64,000 bases of DNA from Enterovibrio norvegicus DSM 15893 (GCF_900115495.1 NZ_FOWR01000014.1:62001-126000), one strand, 5' to 3'; counted from the stretch's first letter, positions 23,921 to 33,415 are shown. Notes: generated by a model from the sequence alone, not told the origin. Made by a program: numbers and translations.

Positions 23921-25768
23921 ATGAATAAAGCCACGCAATTAAGCCCACTACGCAAAAGTACACGTCACGAAGATGCGAGCGCGCTCGCGACCGAGCAAGC
24001 TGAACATTTTGGGATTGATACGCAGTCCGAGTTTGGCCAAACGTTGATTGAGCTTGCAACCACACTCTACACCGCGAACCATCACACCCATGATTTATGG
24101 GCCATCACCCTAGATGGATTGTCAGAATTAGACAAAAACGACCGCATTGCCTGGTTCAATGCAAAACGGTTCTTGTCTTTTCAGTTAGCGAAGATCCTCG
24201 ACAACCTCCAAAACCCGATGCGTGCGACCTATAAAACGATCGCCACAAAGAACGGGCACTTTGCTTCAAAAGGGGCTTACCCTATTTTCGATAATGTCGC
24301 GGCCATTTTCTCTGCCAGCCCCGTGATAACGAGAACCGCAACTTACCTCTTCGCGTGTACGGAGTGGGTGGAAGATGCATTCAATGGTCGTGAACCTTTA
24401 CACGACATATACTCACGCCTGCTCAACCCCACCTCAATCAGCCTCGCGAACCACATTGTGGACATTGAAGCGGGTGACATGGCTGATCAGTATTTAGCAT
24501 GGAACTTTAATTCGGGAATGGCGGCCATTGACGGCCTACTTAGCCATTTACTGGGTCGTGAAGATATCGTGCTTGCCTCACGCAATATCTATGGTGGGTC
24601 GTATCAACTGTTACAGGATTGGTATCGTAAATCGTCAAACCTCGATGTCGCTGTTGAATGGGTTGATGGTTATGACGAGGCAGCTTTTGCAAACGCAATG
24701 GATGCAGCAGCGGCGAAATATGCAGATCGTATCAAGGCAGGAAGAAAGATCTATGTGTACCTAGAAAGCCCATGTAACCCGCACGGCTTTGTGCTCGACG
24801 TTGCGGGGATCAGTCGCGTCACTCACGAGCGTGGGTGGCGAATCATGGCTGACACCACTGTGGGCACGCCATTTTTACACCCTGTTTTAAAACGCACTGA
24901 TCCGATGGAACGCCCAGACTTTGTGATCCACTCTTACACCAAAGAGTTAGCGGGTTCAGGCACTACCACCGCAGGCGTGGTGATTGGGCGAAATGAAGAC
25001 ATGTTCATTCCAAAGGGTGACACTGTCACGACAAAAACACCCAATGGCGAGCCCAGGGACGTCAGTTGGGACGACACCTTGTTCTGGAATGTCTACTACA
25101 TCAAAGGGGCATTTCTGGATGCAGATAAAGCATTTGAAGTGTTGAATGGCATGAAAACCTACGAGCTCAGGGTGATGCAAAAAACCATTAATACCTTAAC
25201 GCTTGCAAGAGTATTCAGTCAGCACCCCGACATTAATGTGTCTTGTCCTGCCCTTCCTGACAGCCCAAACTATGTCTTGATGCAAGAAAATATGCGGCTT
25301 GGGCTTCCTGCTGCTCTCTTTACCATTGATATGGAAGGAGCACCTGATGTGGAAAGTGCATCTGATGTGAAAGGTGCATCTGGGCGACCGCCCATCCATC
25401 CCGATGCCTTCAAACAGTTCTTTGACATGCTAGAGCCTGCCGTTGGCATGCAGGTCAGCTTAGGGCAAACCAATACGGTTGCGCTTTGTCCCGCCATGAC
25501 AACACATTCAGAGCTCTCTGCCGATGCATTAGATCGTGCGGGCATTAAGCCAACCACCTTACGTATTGCTGTTGGGTTGGAAGATCCGCGCCAGTTCATT
25601 GCCCATATTCAACGCGCAGCTGAAATGTCGATAGACAATAAGCACCCTGAGTTTTCTTCCTCATTTCCTTCGCCAGACCGCATTGATGCGCTGTATAAAC
25701 AAACGTATATGGATGTGCAAAAGCGCTTTTTAGAAGACCTACCAAGCTATGACACTTTGCTGAAATAG
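23921..25768 (+). CDS. long PLP-dependent Cys/Met-metabolism family enzyme
   Basis: A fold-type I PLP enzyme of the cystathionine gamma-synthase superfamily; the PLP-binding lysine is in HSYTKELAGSGTT. At 615 residues it is much longer than the usual ~400: about 130 extra residues precede the core. Near residues 470-490 an acidic insert (GAPDVESASDVKGAS) is encoded by three 18-bp tandem repeats. The ATG at 23921 follows AAGGG at good distance; an ATG 12 codons upstream is less well placed. Substrate is unknown; gamma-elimination or gamma-replacement on a sulfur amino acid is likely. A matS site lies inside at 25017. Confidence 0.82.
   Translation: MNKATQLSPLRKSTRHEDASALATEQAEHFGIDTQSEFGQTLIELATTLYTANHHTHDLWAITLDGLSELDKNDRIAWFNAKRFLSFQLAKILDNLQNPMRATYKTIATKNGHFASKGAYPIFDNVAAIFSASPVITRTATYLFACTEWVEDAFNGREPLHDIYSRLLNPTSISLANHIVDIEAGDMADQYLAWNFNSGMAAIDGLLSHLLGREDIVLASRNIYGGSYQLLQDWYRKSSNLDVAVEWVDGYDEAAFANAMDAAAAKYADRIKAGRKIYVYLESPCNPHGFVLDVAGISRVTHERGWRIMADTTVGTPFLHPVLKRTDPMERPDFVIHSYTKELAGSGTTTAGVVIGRNEDMFIPKGDTVTTKTPNGEPRDVSWDDTLFWNVYYIKGAFLDADKAFEVLNGMKTYELRVMQKTINTLTLARVFSQHPDINVSCPALPDSPNYVLMQENMRLGLPAALFTIDMEGAPDVESASDVKGASGRPPIHPDAFKQFFDMLEPAVGMQVSLGQTNTVALCPAMTTHSELSADALDRAGIKPTTLRIAVGLEDPRQFIAHIQRAAEMSIDNKHPEFSSSFPSPDRIDALYKQTYMDVQKRFLEDLPSYDTLLK
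25017..25029. other. matS: matS (MatP binding site)
   Basis: GTGACACTGTCAC matches the consensus GTGACRNYGTCAC exactly. It lies inside the PLP-enzyme gene, 12.4 kb from dif. Confidence 0.85.
25334..25387 (+). repeat. three 18-bp tandem repeats inside the PLP-enzyme gene
   Basis: The units GAAGGAGCACCTGATGTG, GAAAGTGCATCTGATGTG and AAAGGTGCATCTGGGCGA are in frame (6 codons each) and encode a variable acidic loop. Confidence 0.75.
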
Positions 25769-25818
25769 GTGTGACTAAACGGCGCTTTATGAAATGGCTA
25801 TTGATCAAATGACTTGTA

Positions 25819-25855
25819 GTGAAATAGCTTGGGGTGAAATAGCTAGGGGTGAAAA
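25819..25855 (+). repeat. 15-bp tandem repeat behind the PLP-enzyme gene
   Basis: GTGAAATAGCT occurs at 25819 and 25834, with a partial copy (GTGAAAA) at 25849; the period is 15. It lies just after the PLP-enzyme stop codon. Confidence 0.6.
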
Positions 25856-25954
25856 CGGGCACTTTGCTCAATGTAGCGAGGAATTGTCAAAATAAGGGCT
25901 GTAGCGAGAAAGCCAAAGTAGAAATGCGTTGGTGTGAGTGCTGTGGTTTACTGC

Positions 25955-26506
25955 CTACTGTTTCTGGAACACAGGCAGTGATGACGCGCTCACGCGAATG
26001 TGTTGATCAAGCATATCGACATAGCACAGCGTTACTTGGTATTGACTCGTCATGTCTGAATGATGCCTCAATTCTGTATGCATCAGTTGAATCCTATCTA
26101 TCAACTGATGGTGAGGCTCACAACCATTATCGCCAAATCGATAAAGTTCGCTATGGGGCTGGTGATTTATGTTTTCCCTCACAATCTCGATTTTCATCGC
26201 CAGTTGTTCGCGTTCAAACAACGACGATTGCTTCTTTAGATCCCTCGCTAAACTTTCCTCTAAGCTTAAGAACTGAGTTGGAGTTAAAACCTGTGAACCA
26301 CTATCTATCAGAGAACTTTGTACTTTTACCATCTCTAAAGCGATGGGTGTCAGCATGTGAAGATAGTCGATGAGGATTCGCTCTTCTGTGCATTGGCGAT
26401 TCTTGAGCCAGATAAAGCCTACGGAGATAGTCAGGACAAGGCAGGAAGCGACAAATAGATATCGCAGAGTGAATCCTTTTAGTGAGGTTTTTTTTATATT
26501 CGCCAT
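25955..26506 (-). CDS. hypothetical single-pass membrane protein (183 aa)
   Basis: The protein has one N-terminal transmembrane helix (about residues 14-34) after a basic cytoplasmic tail, then a charged helical domain of about 145 residues, predicted outside the cytoplasm. This resembles the input part of a sensor without an output domain, but no family is recognised. A long frame overlaps on the other strand; the minus frame is preferred for its membrane-protein plan. No good Shine-Dalgarno is visible. Confidence 0.55.
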   Translation of the reverse strand: MANIKKTSLKGFTLRYLFVASCLVLTISVGFIWLKNRQCTEERILIDYLHMLTPIALEMVKVQSSLIDSGSQVLTPTQFLSLEESLARDLKKQSSLFEREQLAMKIEIVRENINHQPHSELYRFGDNGCEPHHQLIDRIQLMHTELRHHSDMTSQYQVTLCYVDMLDQHIRVSASSLPVFQKQ

Positions 26507-27156
26507 AACTGAAAATCACATTATGAATACCTATTCTAATGTCTCGAATTTCTATTCAAGTCACTGCGAAATGTATACAAAATCCATCATATAAATAAAA
26601 GATATATCTTATACCTCGTAGTTTAAATATGGGTCATGTTGCATGATTCATTTATGAGAAATACGTTATTTATACGCCACTAATACTTTTCTAGTTATAG
26701 TGCTAATTTCTTATTAATTCACATCTGACTCATATTTAAGACAGGACTCAGCTAAGAGAAAAATCATTAAACCCCGAAATAATAGGGTTTTTATTAGTGC
26801 AACAATGAAAAATTTTACACTCCCCACCAACCCCCCTAAAGCATTATGAATAAAGGCTCTCAGGCACTATGAGCAAGTGCCATTATTTCGTTGCACTATT
26901 TATTGTGCAATGCATGCACACATATAAAGCCATACCCAACATTTACTGACATATATATTAATGGCGTATCAGTCGAGAAAAGTGTGAGCCTTATATCTAC
27001 TTATAAAAAATGAAGAATTAGCGCATCGAAAAATATTGCAAATATGTTTATAAATGGAATAATCCGCAACGTAACAATTGTTAACATTCCTGTTACATGG
27101 TTACGGTTCGGTAGGAAATACATATAAAGCAATAAAAACTGAAAAGGACTCGGTAA
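26507..27156. other. long AT-rich leader region of the symporter gene
   Basis: About 650 bases without a credible gene. It contains hairpins AAACCC/GGGTTT (26769-26790) and GGCACT/AGTGCC (26863-26881) and a perfect TTGCAC-N8-GTGCAA palindrome (26891-26910). The conserved parts of a glycine riboswitch, found ahead of a related symporter gene in V. cholerae, were looked for and not seen. Confidence 0.5.
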
Positions 27157-28665
27157 ATGAAGCGTTTAATGACGATGCTTGGCCTTTCGTTATTTGCGAG
27201 CTCTGCAACAGCAGGGATCGATGAGCAAATTAATGAAATTGTTGCCCCAATAGTAAACCCATTCGTGGGTATGATTTTCTCAACCATTCCCCTCCCCTTC
27301 ACAGACACGCAAGCACCATGGATTGTGCTTTGGCTTGTAGTCGCAGCTGTTATCTTCACCCTCTACCTCGGCTTCATCAACGTTCGTGGTTTCACTCACG
27401 CTATCAGCCTTGTTAAAGGCGACTACACAGATCCTAAAGAGCCTGGCGAAGTATCACACTTCCAAGCACTGACTACGGCACTGTCTGGTACGGTTGGTCT
27501 TGGTAACATCGCAGGTGTTGCAGTCGCAATCTCTATCGGTGGCGCTGGTGCAACGTTCTGGATGATCCTTGCAGGTCTTCTTGGTATGTCTACGAAATTC
27601 GTAGAGTGTGCCCTTGGTGTTAAATACCGTAACACGAACCCAGACGGTTCAGTGTCAGGTGGTCCAATGTACTACCTGAGCAAAGGTCTGGCTAACCGTG
27701 GTAACCCAGCACTCGGCCGTACTCTAGCCGTTTTGTTCTCAGTTTGTGCAGTTGGTGGTGCACTGGGTGGCGGTAACATGTTCCAAGCAAACCAAGCATT
27801 CAAACAAGTGGTTGGTGTAACTGGCGGCGACATGTCTTTCTTCGCAGATAAAGGCTGGTTGTTCGGTCTTATCATGGCTGTCATCGTAGGTGTAGTAATC
27901 ATCGGCGGTATCAAGTCAATCGCGAAAGTAACCGAGAAAGTTGTACCACTAATGGCTGTTGTCTACGTTGGTGCTGCTTTGATCATCATCCTTCTGAACC
28001 TAGGTTCTGTTGGTGATGCGTTTGCAGCTATCTTCAATGGTGCATTTACTGGCGAAGGTGTTGCCGGTGGTATCATTGGTGCGATGATTCAAGGTTTCAA
28101 ACGTGCAGCGTTCTCGAACGAAGCGGGTGTTGGTTCGGCGGCAATTGCTCACGCAGCAGTAAAAACCAAAGAACACATGTCAGAAGGTTTCGTATCTCTG
28201 CTTGAACCGTTCATCGATACCGTTGTTATCTGTACGATGACTGCACTGGTAATCATCATCACTGGCCAACTTCACGATGGTCAAACACTGACAGGTGTTG
28301 AACTGACGTCTGCTGCTTTCGGTAGCACGATTTCTTGGTTCCCACTGATTCTTGCAATCGCTGTTGTTCTGTTTGCTTTCTCAACCATGATTTCTTGGTC
28401 TTACTACGGCCTAAAAGCATGGACTTACCTATTCGGTGAGAGCAAGCGCGCTGAGATGATTTTCAAAATCATGTTCTGCTGCTTCGTAGTGATCGGTGCA
28501 TCTATGAACCTTGGTCCAGTTATCGACTTCTCTGATGCAATGATCTTCGCAATGGCATTGGTGAACATCATCGGTCTATACCGTCTTGTTCCTGAAATCA
28601 AAGTCGACATGCATGACTACCTTGCACGTTTAGACAGCGGTGCAATCGCACGCTTCAAAGGTTAA
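27157..28665 (+). CDS. alanine/glycine:cation symporter family protein (AGCS)
   Basis: A 502-residue inner-membrane transporter with about 11 helices. It carries the AGCS hallmarks [32 protein letters not shown] and [20 protein letters not shown]. The protein starts with a signal-like segment (about 1-19) and a periplasmic stretch before the first helix. It should import alanine, glycine or D-alanine with sodium ions. Codon use looks strongly biased to preferred codons, suggesting high expression. A strong terminator follows. Confidence 0.93.
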   Translation: MKRLMTMLGLSLFASSATAGIDEQINEIVAPIVNPFVGMIFSTIPLPFTDTQAPWIVLWLVVAAVIFTLYLGFINVRGFTHAISLVKGDYTDPKEPGEVSHFQALTTALSGTVGLGNIAGVAVAISIGGAGATFWMILAGLLGMSTKFVECALGVKYRNTNPDGSVSGGPMYYLSKGLANRGNPALGRTLAVLFSVCAVGGALGGGNMFQANQAFKQVVGVTGGDMSFFADKGWLFGLIMAVIVGVVIIGGIKSIAKVTEKVVPLMAVVYVGAALIIILLNLGSVGDAFAAIFNGAFTGEGVAGGIIGAMIQGFKRAAFSNEAGVGSAAIAHAAVKTKEHMSEGFVSLLEPFIDTVVICTMTALVIIITGQLHDGQTLTGVELTSAAFGSTISWFPLILAIAVVLFAFSTMISWSYYGLKAWTYLFGESKRAEMIFKIMFCCFVVIGASMNLGPVIDFSDAMIFAMALVNIIGLYRLVPEIKVDMHDYLARLDSGAIARFKG

Positions 28666-28698
28666 TTGCAACCCCTCTTGCAATGCATAACCTAAAAC

Positions 28699-28730
28699 AA
28701 AAAGAGATGCCAAATGGCATCTCTTTTTTT
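28699..28730 (+). terminator. Rho-independent terminator of the AGCS symporter
   Basis: A 13-bp stem (AAAAAGAGATGCC/GGCATCTCTTTTT) with an AAAT loop and a continuing T-run. Confidence 0.92.
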
Positions 28731-28789
28731 ATGTCTGTTTGTATGCGTTAAACGCGTAAGCAGCAAACAGAAATCGGCAGTCTGAGCGT

Positions 28790-29116
28790 TTAACCGCCAG
28801 CAAGCTTTACGGTATGGCCTTTCTTCTCTAGGTACGCTTTGATTTGATCGCGCTTGTCACCTTGAATCTCGATAACACCGTCTTTCACTGCGCCACCACA
28901 GCCACACACTTTCTTCAATTCAGCCGCGACCAACTTAAGTTGCGTGTCGTCCACGTCTAGCCCTGTTACCAAACACACACCTTTACCTTTACGGCCTTTC
29001 GTTTGGCGTTGAATGCGAACAATGCCATCGCCTGCATCACGTTGAGGTGCTTGCTTCTCTTCCTTAATGCGCCCGGTTTCCGTAGAAAAGACCAAGCGGC
29101 TGTTATCGTCGTTCAT
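28790..29116 (-). CDS. yciH: SUI1/eIF1-like translation factor YciH
   Basis: At 108 residues it is the same length as E. coli YciH and shares its core (RIQRQTKGRKGKGVCLVTG; KKVCGCGGAVKDGVIEIQGD; C-terminal VKLAGG). YciH is related to eukaryotic initiation factor 1 and is thought to affect start-site selection under stress. Monocistronic. Confidence 0.94.
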   Translation of the reverse strand: MNDDNSRLVFSTETGRIKEEKQAPQRDAGDGIVRIQRQTKGRKGKGVCLVTGLDVDDTQLKLVAAELKKVCGCGGAVKDGVIEIQGDKRDQIKAYLEKKGHTVKLAGG

Positions 29117-29257
29117 AATCCACTCTATGACGTGTCAATTTAGCAATATGGTATCAAATGTTTCCTGCCTGTATATACAGAAAACAAAAGGCATTCGCCT
29201 TTCGGGAATGCCTTTAAATACAGTAATGTTATCTCCAAGCGCTCTAAAGGCTCGTGT

Positions 29258-29596
29258 TTAGCGAGATAGTGAGTTTTGGTCGATAAACTGCTTTAGCTTC
29301 GACAGTGACCCTTTTAGCAGTTGACCACGGACAAGCATGTACCAAAGCCCAGGTTGCTTCTCGTCGACCATGATTTGAAAACCTTTATAGCTTTCAGAAG
29401 AACGCGATTGCGACGTTTTGAAACCTTGACGTTCGAATTCAGCAGGACGACGGAAAATACGCGTGTCGCACCACCAATCAATGCATTGTTTAACGCCTAG
29501 CAGACTGCCAGATACATTTTTTCCACCCACATTTGATGAATAAACCTCATCACGGCTTTCGATGGTATGCCCACGATGCGTGTACCGCTTCTTCAT
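29258..29596 (-). CDS. DUF3319-like protein, copy 1
   Basis: A 112-residue soluble protein of two similar halves, each with a short strand pattern and an LKGSL/SGSLLGVKQ-F/CID repeat ending. It looks like a Vibrionaceae DUF3319-type protein, recognised from memory with limited certainty. It shares the order KKR-RGH-GGK-GSLLGVKQ-IDWWCDT with the gene at 29737, so the two are tandem paralogues. Function unknown. AAAGGT precedes the ATG. Confidence 0.72.
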   Translation of the reverse strand: MKKRYTHRGHTIESRDEVYSSNVGGKNVSGSLLGVKQCIDWWCDTRIFRRPAEFERQGFKTSQSRSSESYKGFQIMVDEKQPGLWYMLVRGQLLKGSLSKLKQFIDQNSLSR

Positions 29597-29736
29597 GCTG
29601 ACCTTTGTTAGATGTGTAATATTTTACTTATGGTGGGATTTTAATGAATTGCAGATGTATTGACGATATTTATTGATGCATATGACGCAAATATTCTGTC
29701 TATCTGCTTCACAATTAAACAAATATTTGCGAGCGG

Positions 29737-30090
29737 TTAAGTCTTTGTAACGACATTTTTATCAATAAATTGCTTTAGTGCAGGAAGTGAACCTTTAAGA
29801 AGGTTGCCTTTGATGATCATGTACCATGCTTTGTCATTGTCTTCGGCGTCATTCATGATCTGAACGCCTTTATACTCTTCTTGTTTCTTGGTTTTCGCAT
29901 CGTCGAAATCTTGCTTATCAAAATTATTCGGCTCACGAAGGATATTGGTGTCACACCACCAATCTATGGACTGCTTTACGCCAAGCAGCGAGCCTAAGAC
30001 GCGCTTTCCCCCAATGCGGGCACTGTATTCTTCCGTTTTTTCATCAGCAAGTTCTACATTGTAACCGCGATGGTAGAGACGTTTTTTCAA
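29737..30090 (-). CDS. DUF3319-like protein, copy 2
   Basis: A 117-residue paralogue of the gene at 29258-29596. SLLGVKQSIDWWCDTNI, KGVQIM, WYMI-KGNLLKGSL and LKQFID are conserved; an acidic linker (NDAEDNDKA) is specific to this copy. The 140 bases between the genes contain no terminator, so they may be co-transcribed. Function unknown. Confidence 0.72.
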   Translation of the reverse strand: MKKRLYHRGYNVELADEKTEEYSARIGGKRVLGSLLGVKQSIDWWCDTNILREPNNFDKQDFDDAKTKKQEEYKGVQIMNDAEDNDKAWYMIIKGNLLKGSLPALKQFIDKNVVTKT

Positions 30091-30308
30091 AAGACTCCCC
30101 CTAACTCGTTATTAATGATAAACATACGACATTCATACTGCGTTAATCACAAATTAGACCAGTTTTTATTGCAACGCCAAATTTCATCATTAATTGACGA
30201 TTCTATGGTATTTAGTCCATCCACGGCTCAATAACCATGAATACTGTTTAAATCCACATAATTTATGCTAATGTTGTAGATGACATTTAAGTTATAGTGC
30301 GCTATATC

Positions 30309-31271
30309 ATGAAAAAGATACAAGCTCTTACTGACCCTGAAGAAATCAAAGCAAGCGTGACGACGTTTCGTAAAGGTGATGTATCACTTGAGACGTGGAA
30401 ATCGCTGACACATGGCGCGTACAGTCACAATTCTCTATTGAGCTTTCAAAATGACTGGGAAACGTTTTTGGGCTTTTGCCGTGAGCACAAGGTGTCACCT
30501 CTTCCTGCAGCCGTGACCGCCGTCAGACGTTTCGTCGAACAAACCGCGAAGACACGCAAAGCAGCGAGCATAAAGCGCTATATCATTACCATTTCAATGA
30601 TTCACCGCGTTCATGCTCACCCGGATCCCACCAAACACCGTGAAGTACGGTTTACGTTGAATAAACTCTATCGTGAAAAAGCAGATGACGCAGGCCAAGC
30701 GACGGCGTTTCATCTTGAACACCTGAATGCCCTTCATGAAAAACTGAGCGACAGTGATCGTTTGAAAGACATCCGTGACTTGTTAATTTGGACGCTGTGT
30801 TTCGAAGGTATGCTTAAACGCAGTGAGCTTTCCGCGTTGTCTTATGATGCACCACAGAAAACAGACAACGGTTTCGAACTGCATGTCGGCGAACACGTCA
30901 TTTCACTCAGCGAGCAGGCTGGCGATTTAATTGAGCGCTGGTTGTTGGTTTCAGGGGTTTCTGATGGCCCACTCTTGCGCGGTATCAATAAGCACGAACA
31001 ACTCGGTGATACGCCCATGGATCACTCTTCTATTTATCGTGTGTTTCGAAGAGCTGCCAGTGAATTGGGTGAAGAAAATGCATTTACGTTTTCAGGCCAA
31101 TCACCGCGCGTTGGGGCGAGCCAAGATCTGTCACAAGCTGGGTTGTCGATAAAGGAAATTCAGCAACAAGGAAGATGGAAAAGCCCCGCGATGCCTGCTC
31201 AGTACGTGGGTAATAAGCAAGCAAGGGACGAGGCTATGGATAAGCTAAAACGCAAAATCGAACTGGATTAG
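30309..31271 (+). CDS. tyrosine-recombinase-like protein with altered active site
   Basis: The 320-residue protein has an N-terminal SAM-like core-binding domain (about 45-120) and a C-terminal catalytic domain. Aligned catalytic positions are R171 (KRSEL), Q264 where HxxR normally has His, R267, W290 (GRWKSP) and nucleophile Y299 (QYVGN). Most residues needed for strand transfer remain, but His-to-Gln may lower activity. No att repeats or phage genes were seen beside it. A weak LexA-like match lies upstream (30242-30261). The ATG is preferred to an in-frame GTG 4 codons earlier; neither has a clear ribosome-binding site. Its stop overlaps the convergent ddl stop. Confidence 0.8.
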   Translation: MKKIQALTDPEEIKASVTTFRKGDVSLETWKSLTHGAYSHNSLLSFQNDWETFLGFCREHKVSPLPAAVTAVRRFVEQTAKTRKAASIKRYIITISMIHRVHAHPDPTKHREVRFTLNKLYREKADDAGQATAFHLEHLNALHEKLSDSDRLKDIRDLLIWTLCFEGMLKRSELSALSYDAPQKTDNGFELHVGEHVISLSEQAGDLIERWLLVSGVSDGPLLRGINKHEQLGDTPMDHSSIYRVFRRAASELGEENAFTFSGQSPRVGASQDLSQAGLSIKEIQQQGRWKSPAMPAQYVGNKQARDEAMDKLKRKIELD

Positions 31272-32269
31272 TTCGCAGCAATTCCGCTTTTAATGCAGCT
31301 TTCTAAATAGTCGGCAAAGACGTGGCCGTTATGTTCTACCAGTTTGGGGAACATAGAAATCGGCGTCATTCCAGGGAAGGTATTGATTTCATTCAATAGC
31401 ACTTCACCTTCGTCCGTTAGGAAGAAGTCGATACGCGACAAATCTTTTAGCTTCAAATGCACAAAGGCTTTTTCCGCATACTCACGCATTTTCGCGATGT
31501 TTTCTTCCGTTAAGTTATCAGGCGTTACCGTCGTCAAACTGTGGCTTGTTGTGCTGTATTTCTCTTCGTAGGTGTAGAACGTATCTTCAGGCGCACAGAT
31601 CTCACCTGGGTTAGTCACAATCACCTCGCCATTAAAGTGGTAGGCCGCAATTTCAAGCTCGCGCGGGCGTACTGCTTTTTCAACAAGCACTTGATGAGAA
31701 AAAGTAAACGCGTCTTCAATGGCCTGCTTCACTGCCGCTTTGTCTGTGACTTTGTAACAACCAACAGATGAACCCTGACACGCTGCTTTCACGAAAATAG
31801 CGCCCCAAAGGTCAAACGCTTCTTCTGCCTGTGCAATGCTTTCGGCGTTATTGTCTGTTAAGAAAACATACGGCGTGTTTGGAATACCAATCGCATCAAA
31901 CCAAAGCTTTGATGTGATTTTATTGAAGCAGACGATACTCGCTGACGCATCACAGCCCATAAACGGCAAACCCGATAACGCTAACAGTGATTGAATGTCA
32001 CCGGTTTCGCCCGGAAAGCCGTGAATACAGGGAACAACATAATCAATGGCGACTGTTGTACTGCCTACATTGAGGGTTTTATCGAGGTTTAGACGGCAAG
32101 GTTGTCCATTTGCATCTTTCCAGCCTTCGTCTTTCGTGATTTCAACGCGAATGACAGAGACGGGAGACATTTTCGAAAGCTCTGATTCGAGATAATTCGC
32201 GGATACCATGGAAACTTCATGCTCTGCGCTGCCACCGCCGCACAGGAGTAAAACTTGAGTTGGGTTCAT
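31268..32269 (-). CDS. ddl: D-alanine--D-alanine ligase
   Basis: A 333-residue ATP-grasp enzyme joining two D-alanines for peptidoglycan. Visible landmarks are the N-terminal GGGSAEHEVSMVSA, HGFPGETGDIQ, KAACQGSSVGCYKV in the ATP lid, and the metal-binding LLNEINTFPGMTPISMFPKL. The gene stands outside the dcw cluster, so it is of the DdlA-like, separately placed type. It ends 4 bases inside the convergent recombinase-like gene. Confidence 0.94.
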   Translation of the reverse strand: MNPTQVLLLCGGGSAEHEVSMVSANYLESELSKMSPVSVIRVEITKDEGWKDANGQPCRLNLDKTLNVGSTTVAIDYVVPCIHGFPGETGDIQSLLALSGLPFMGCDASASIVCFNKITSKLWFDAIGIPNTPYVFLTDNNAESIAQAEEAFDLWGAIFVKAACQGSSVGCYKVTDKAAVKQAIEDAFTFSHQVLVEKAVRPRELEIAAYHFNGEVIVTNPGEICAPEDTFYTYEEKYSTTSHSLTTVTPDNLTEENIAKMREYAEKAFVHLKLKDLSRIDFFLTDEGEVLLNEINTFPGMTPISMFPKLVEHNGHVFADYLESCIKSGIAAN

Positions 32270-32481
32270 GACCTTACATACTCCGCCCTAAAACAGTTTA
32301 GGGATAACAAAAATTCTGCTGCACAATCCGGTGCATAACATGGAAGGTGAGCCGCCTATAGTAGACAAACCCCTGCCACCTTTCATCCAATCGAGATCAA
32401 TTAACTCGCAAAATTTGTCCAATCGCTCAAAAACGCGCCGTATTACAAGGTTCCAGTCGTTACACGACTGAATAAATATAG

Positions 32482-32507
32482 AAAAAGAGAGCAAGTGCTC
32501 TCTTTTT
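32482..32507. terminator. bidirectional terminator
   Basis: An 11-bp stem (AAAAAGAGAGC/GCTCTCTTTTT) with an AAGT loop. It ends the SPOR-lipoprotein transcript on the minus strand. Confidence 0.88.
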
Positions 32508-32557
32508 CAGCGTTCTTTTTGCCCCAGACTCACCCAGGTATTAGCGAGTTAGACGCG

Positions 32558-33157
32558 TTAATTCAGTCGTGTCATGTCTGGCGTTGACGAGCCTTTAATC
32601 GAAGAGAAGGAACGAATAAAAGGACCGTACTCTTTGATGGTTTTCGGCAGCGCATTCAATGCAGATTTCGCGGCTTCTTTTGATGGGAATTCGCCATACA
32701 GCAACGTATACCAAGGCAAACCTTCAACCATTTTCTTGTTTGACCACACAGGCTTGTCGGACGGCAACTTGTCCATGTATTCGGTGAAACCTTTATTGTG
32801 GCTGAGTGCAATAACCTGAATGGTGTATTTTTTCGATGATGTGGTTACTGGCATTTTCATCATCGGTTTTTCAGCTTTCGTGCTTGCTACCATGGGTTTT
32901 TCTTTCATGGGCACAGGCATTGGCTTAGGTGTTGCCGTCGCTGCAGCCTTGGGCGCAGGTTTTGGCATTGGCTCAACGTTTGCCGGCATCTTAGGTGCCG
33001 GTTTTACAGTATCAGGAGTAACATTCGACGGCTCAGTAGAAGACAAAGGCATAACCTCAGCCCCAGAGCTTTGCGTCAGTAGCAATTGCGTTGTATTCGA
33101 TCCACCAGCACAGCCGGCAAGCGCTAATGTCAGCGCGACAGAAAAGATTTTCTTCAT
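32558..33157 (-). CDS. SPOR-domain lipoprotein
   Basis: The protein (199 residues from the ATG at 33157) has a lipobox LAGC near residue 15, a Pro/Met/Lys/Ala-rich linker (about 60-115) and a C-terminal SPOR domain (YTIQVIALSHNKGF...WYTLLYGEFPSKEAAKSAL) that binds denuded septal peptidoglycan. It probably works at the division site or in the envelope, like DamX or RlpA. The start is set by the signal peptide; the frame extends 34 codons upstream. Confidence 0.88.
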   Translation of the reverse strand: MKKIFSVALTLALAGCAGGSNTTQLLLTQSSGAEVMPLSSTEPSNVTPDTVKPAPKMPANVEPMPKPAPKAAATATPKPMPVPMKEKPMVASTKAEKPMMKMPVTTSSKKYTIQVIALSHNKGFTEYMDKLPSDKPVWSNKKMVEGLPWYTLLYGEFPSKEAAKSALNALPKTIKEYGPFIRSFSSIKGSSTPDMTRLN

Positions 33158-33415
33158 GAATATTCTACTTTTAGGACTCACTTTCTTTATTCTGACCCCA
33201 GCATAGGATTCATTCAACCTTAACGACAGCAACTCTCCCAAGTATCTGCCACGTATCACACATCCCTACAATTCGCGTGCGACAGATGATCCACTTTCTT
33301 GGTCAACCCTCCCTTATTTCGCTGTGGCTCACAGGCAAGTCAATGGAGACATGCAGCATTGAATAAACACGGTAATATATACCTAAATAACTTGAAGATT
33401 CTTCAGGAGAGGGAA

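Noticed and set aside
25849-26373. A 174-codon plus-strand frame opposite the single-pass membrane protein
   Set aside because: Serine/cysteine-rich sequence without domain character. The minus-strand frame has a clear membrane helix and a better protein pattern.
26891-26910. TTGCAC-N8-GTGCAA as an NtrC enhancer site for the symporter
   Set aside because: Spacing is one base longer than the NtrC consensus and no sigma-54 promoter (GG-N10-GC) was found after it.
29169-29180. CTGTATATACAG palindrome upstream of yciH, resembling a LexA box
   Set aside because: The half-sites are separated by 4 bases instead of 8, so it does not fit LexA.
30242-30261. TACTGT-N8-ACATAA as a LexA box for the recombinase-like gene
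   Set aside because: The right half deviates (ACAT for ACAG and CC before it). It is kept only as a weak possibility within the recombinase entry.
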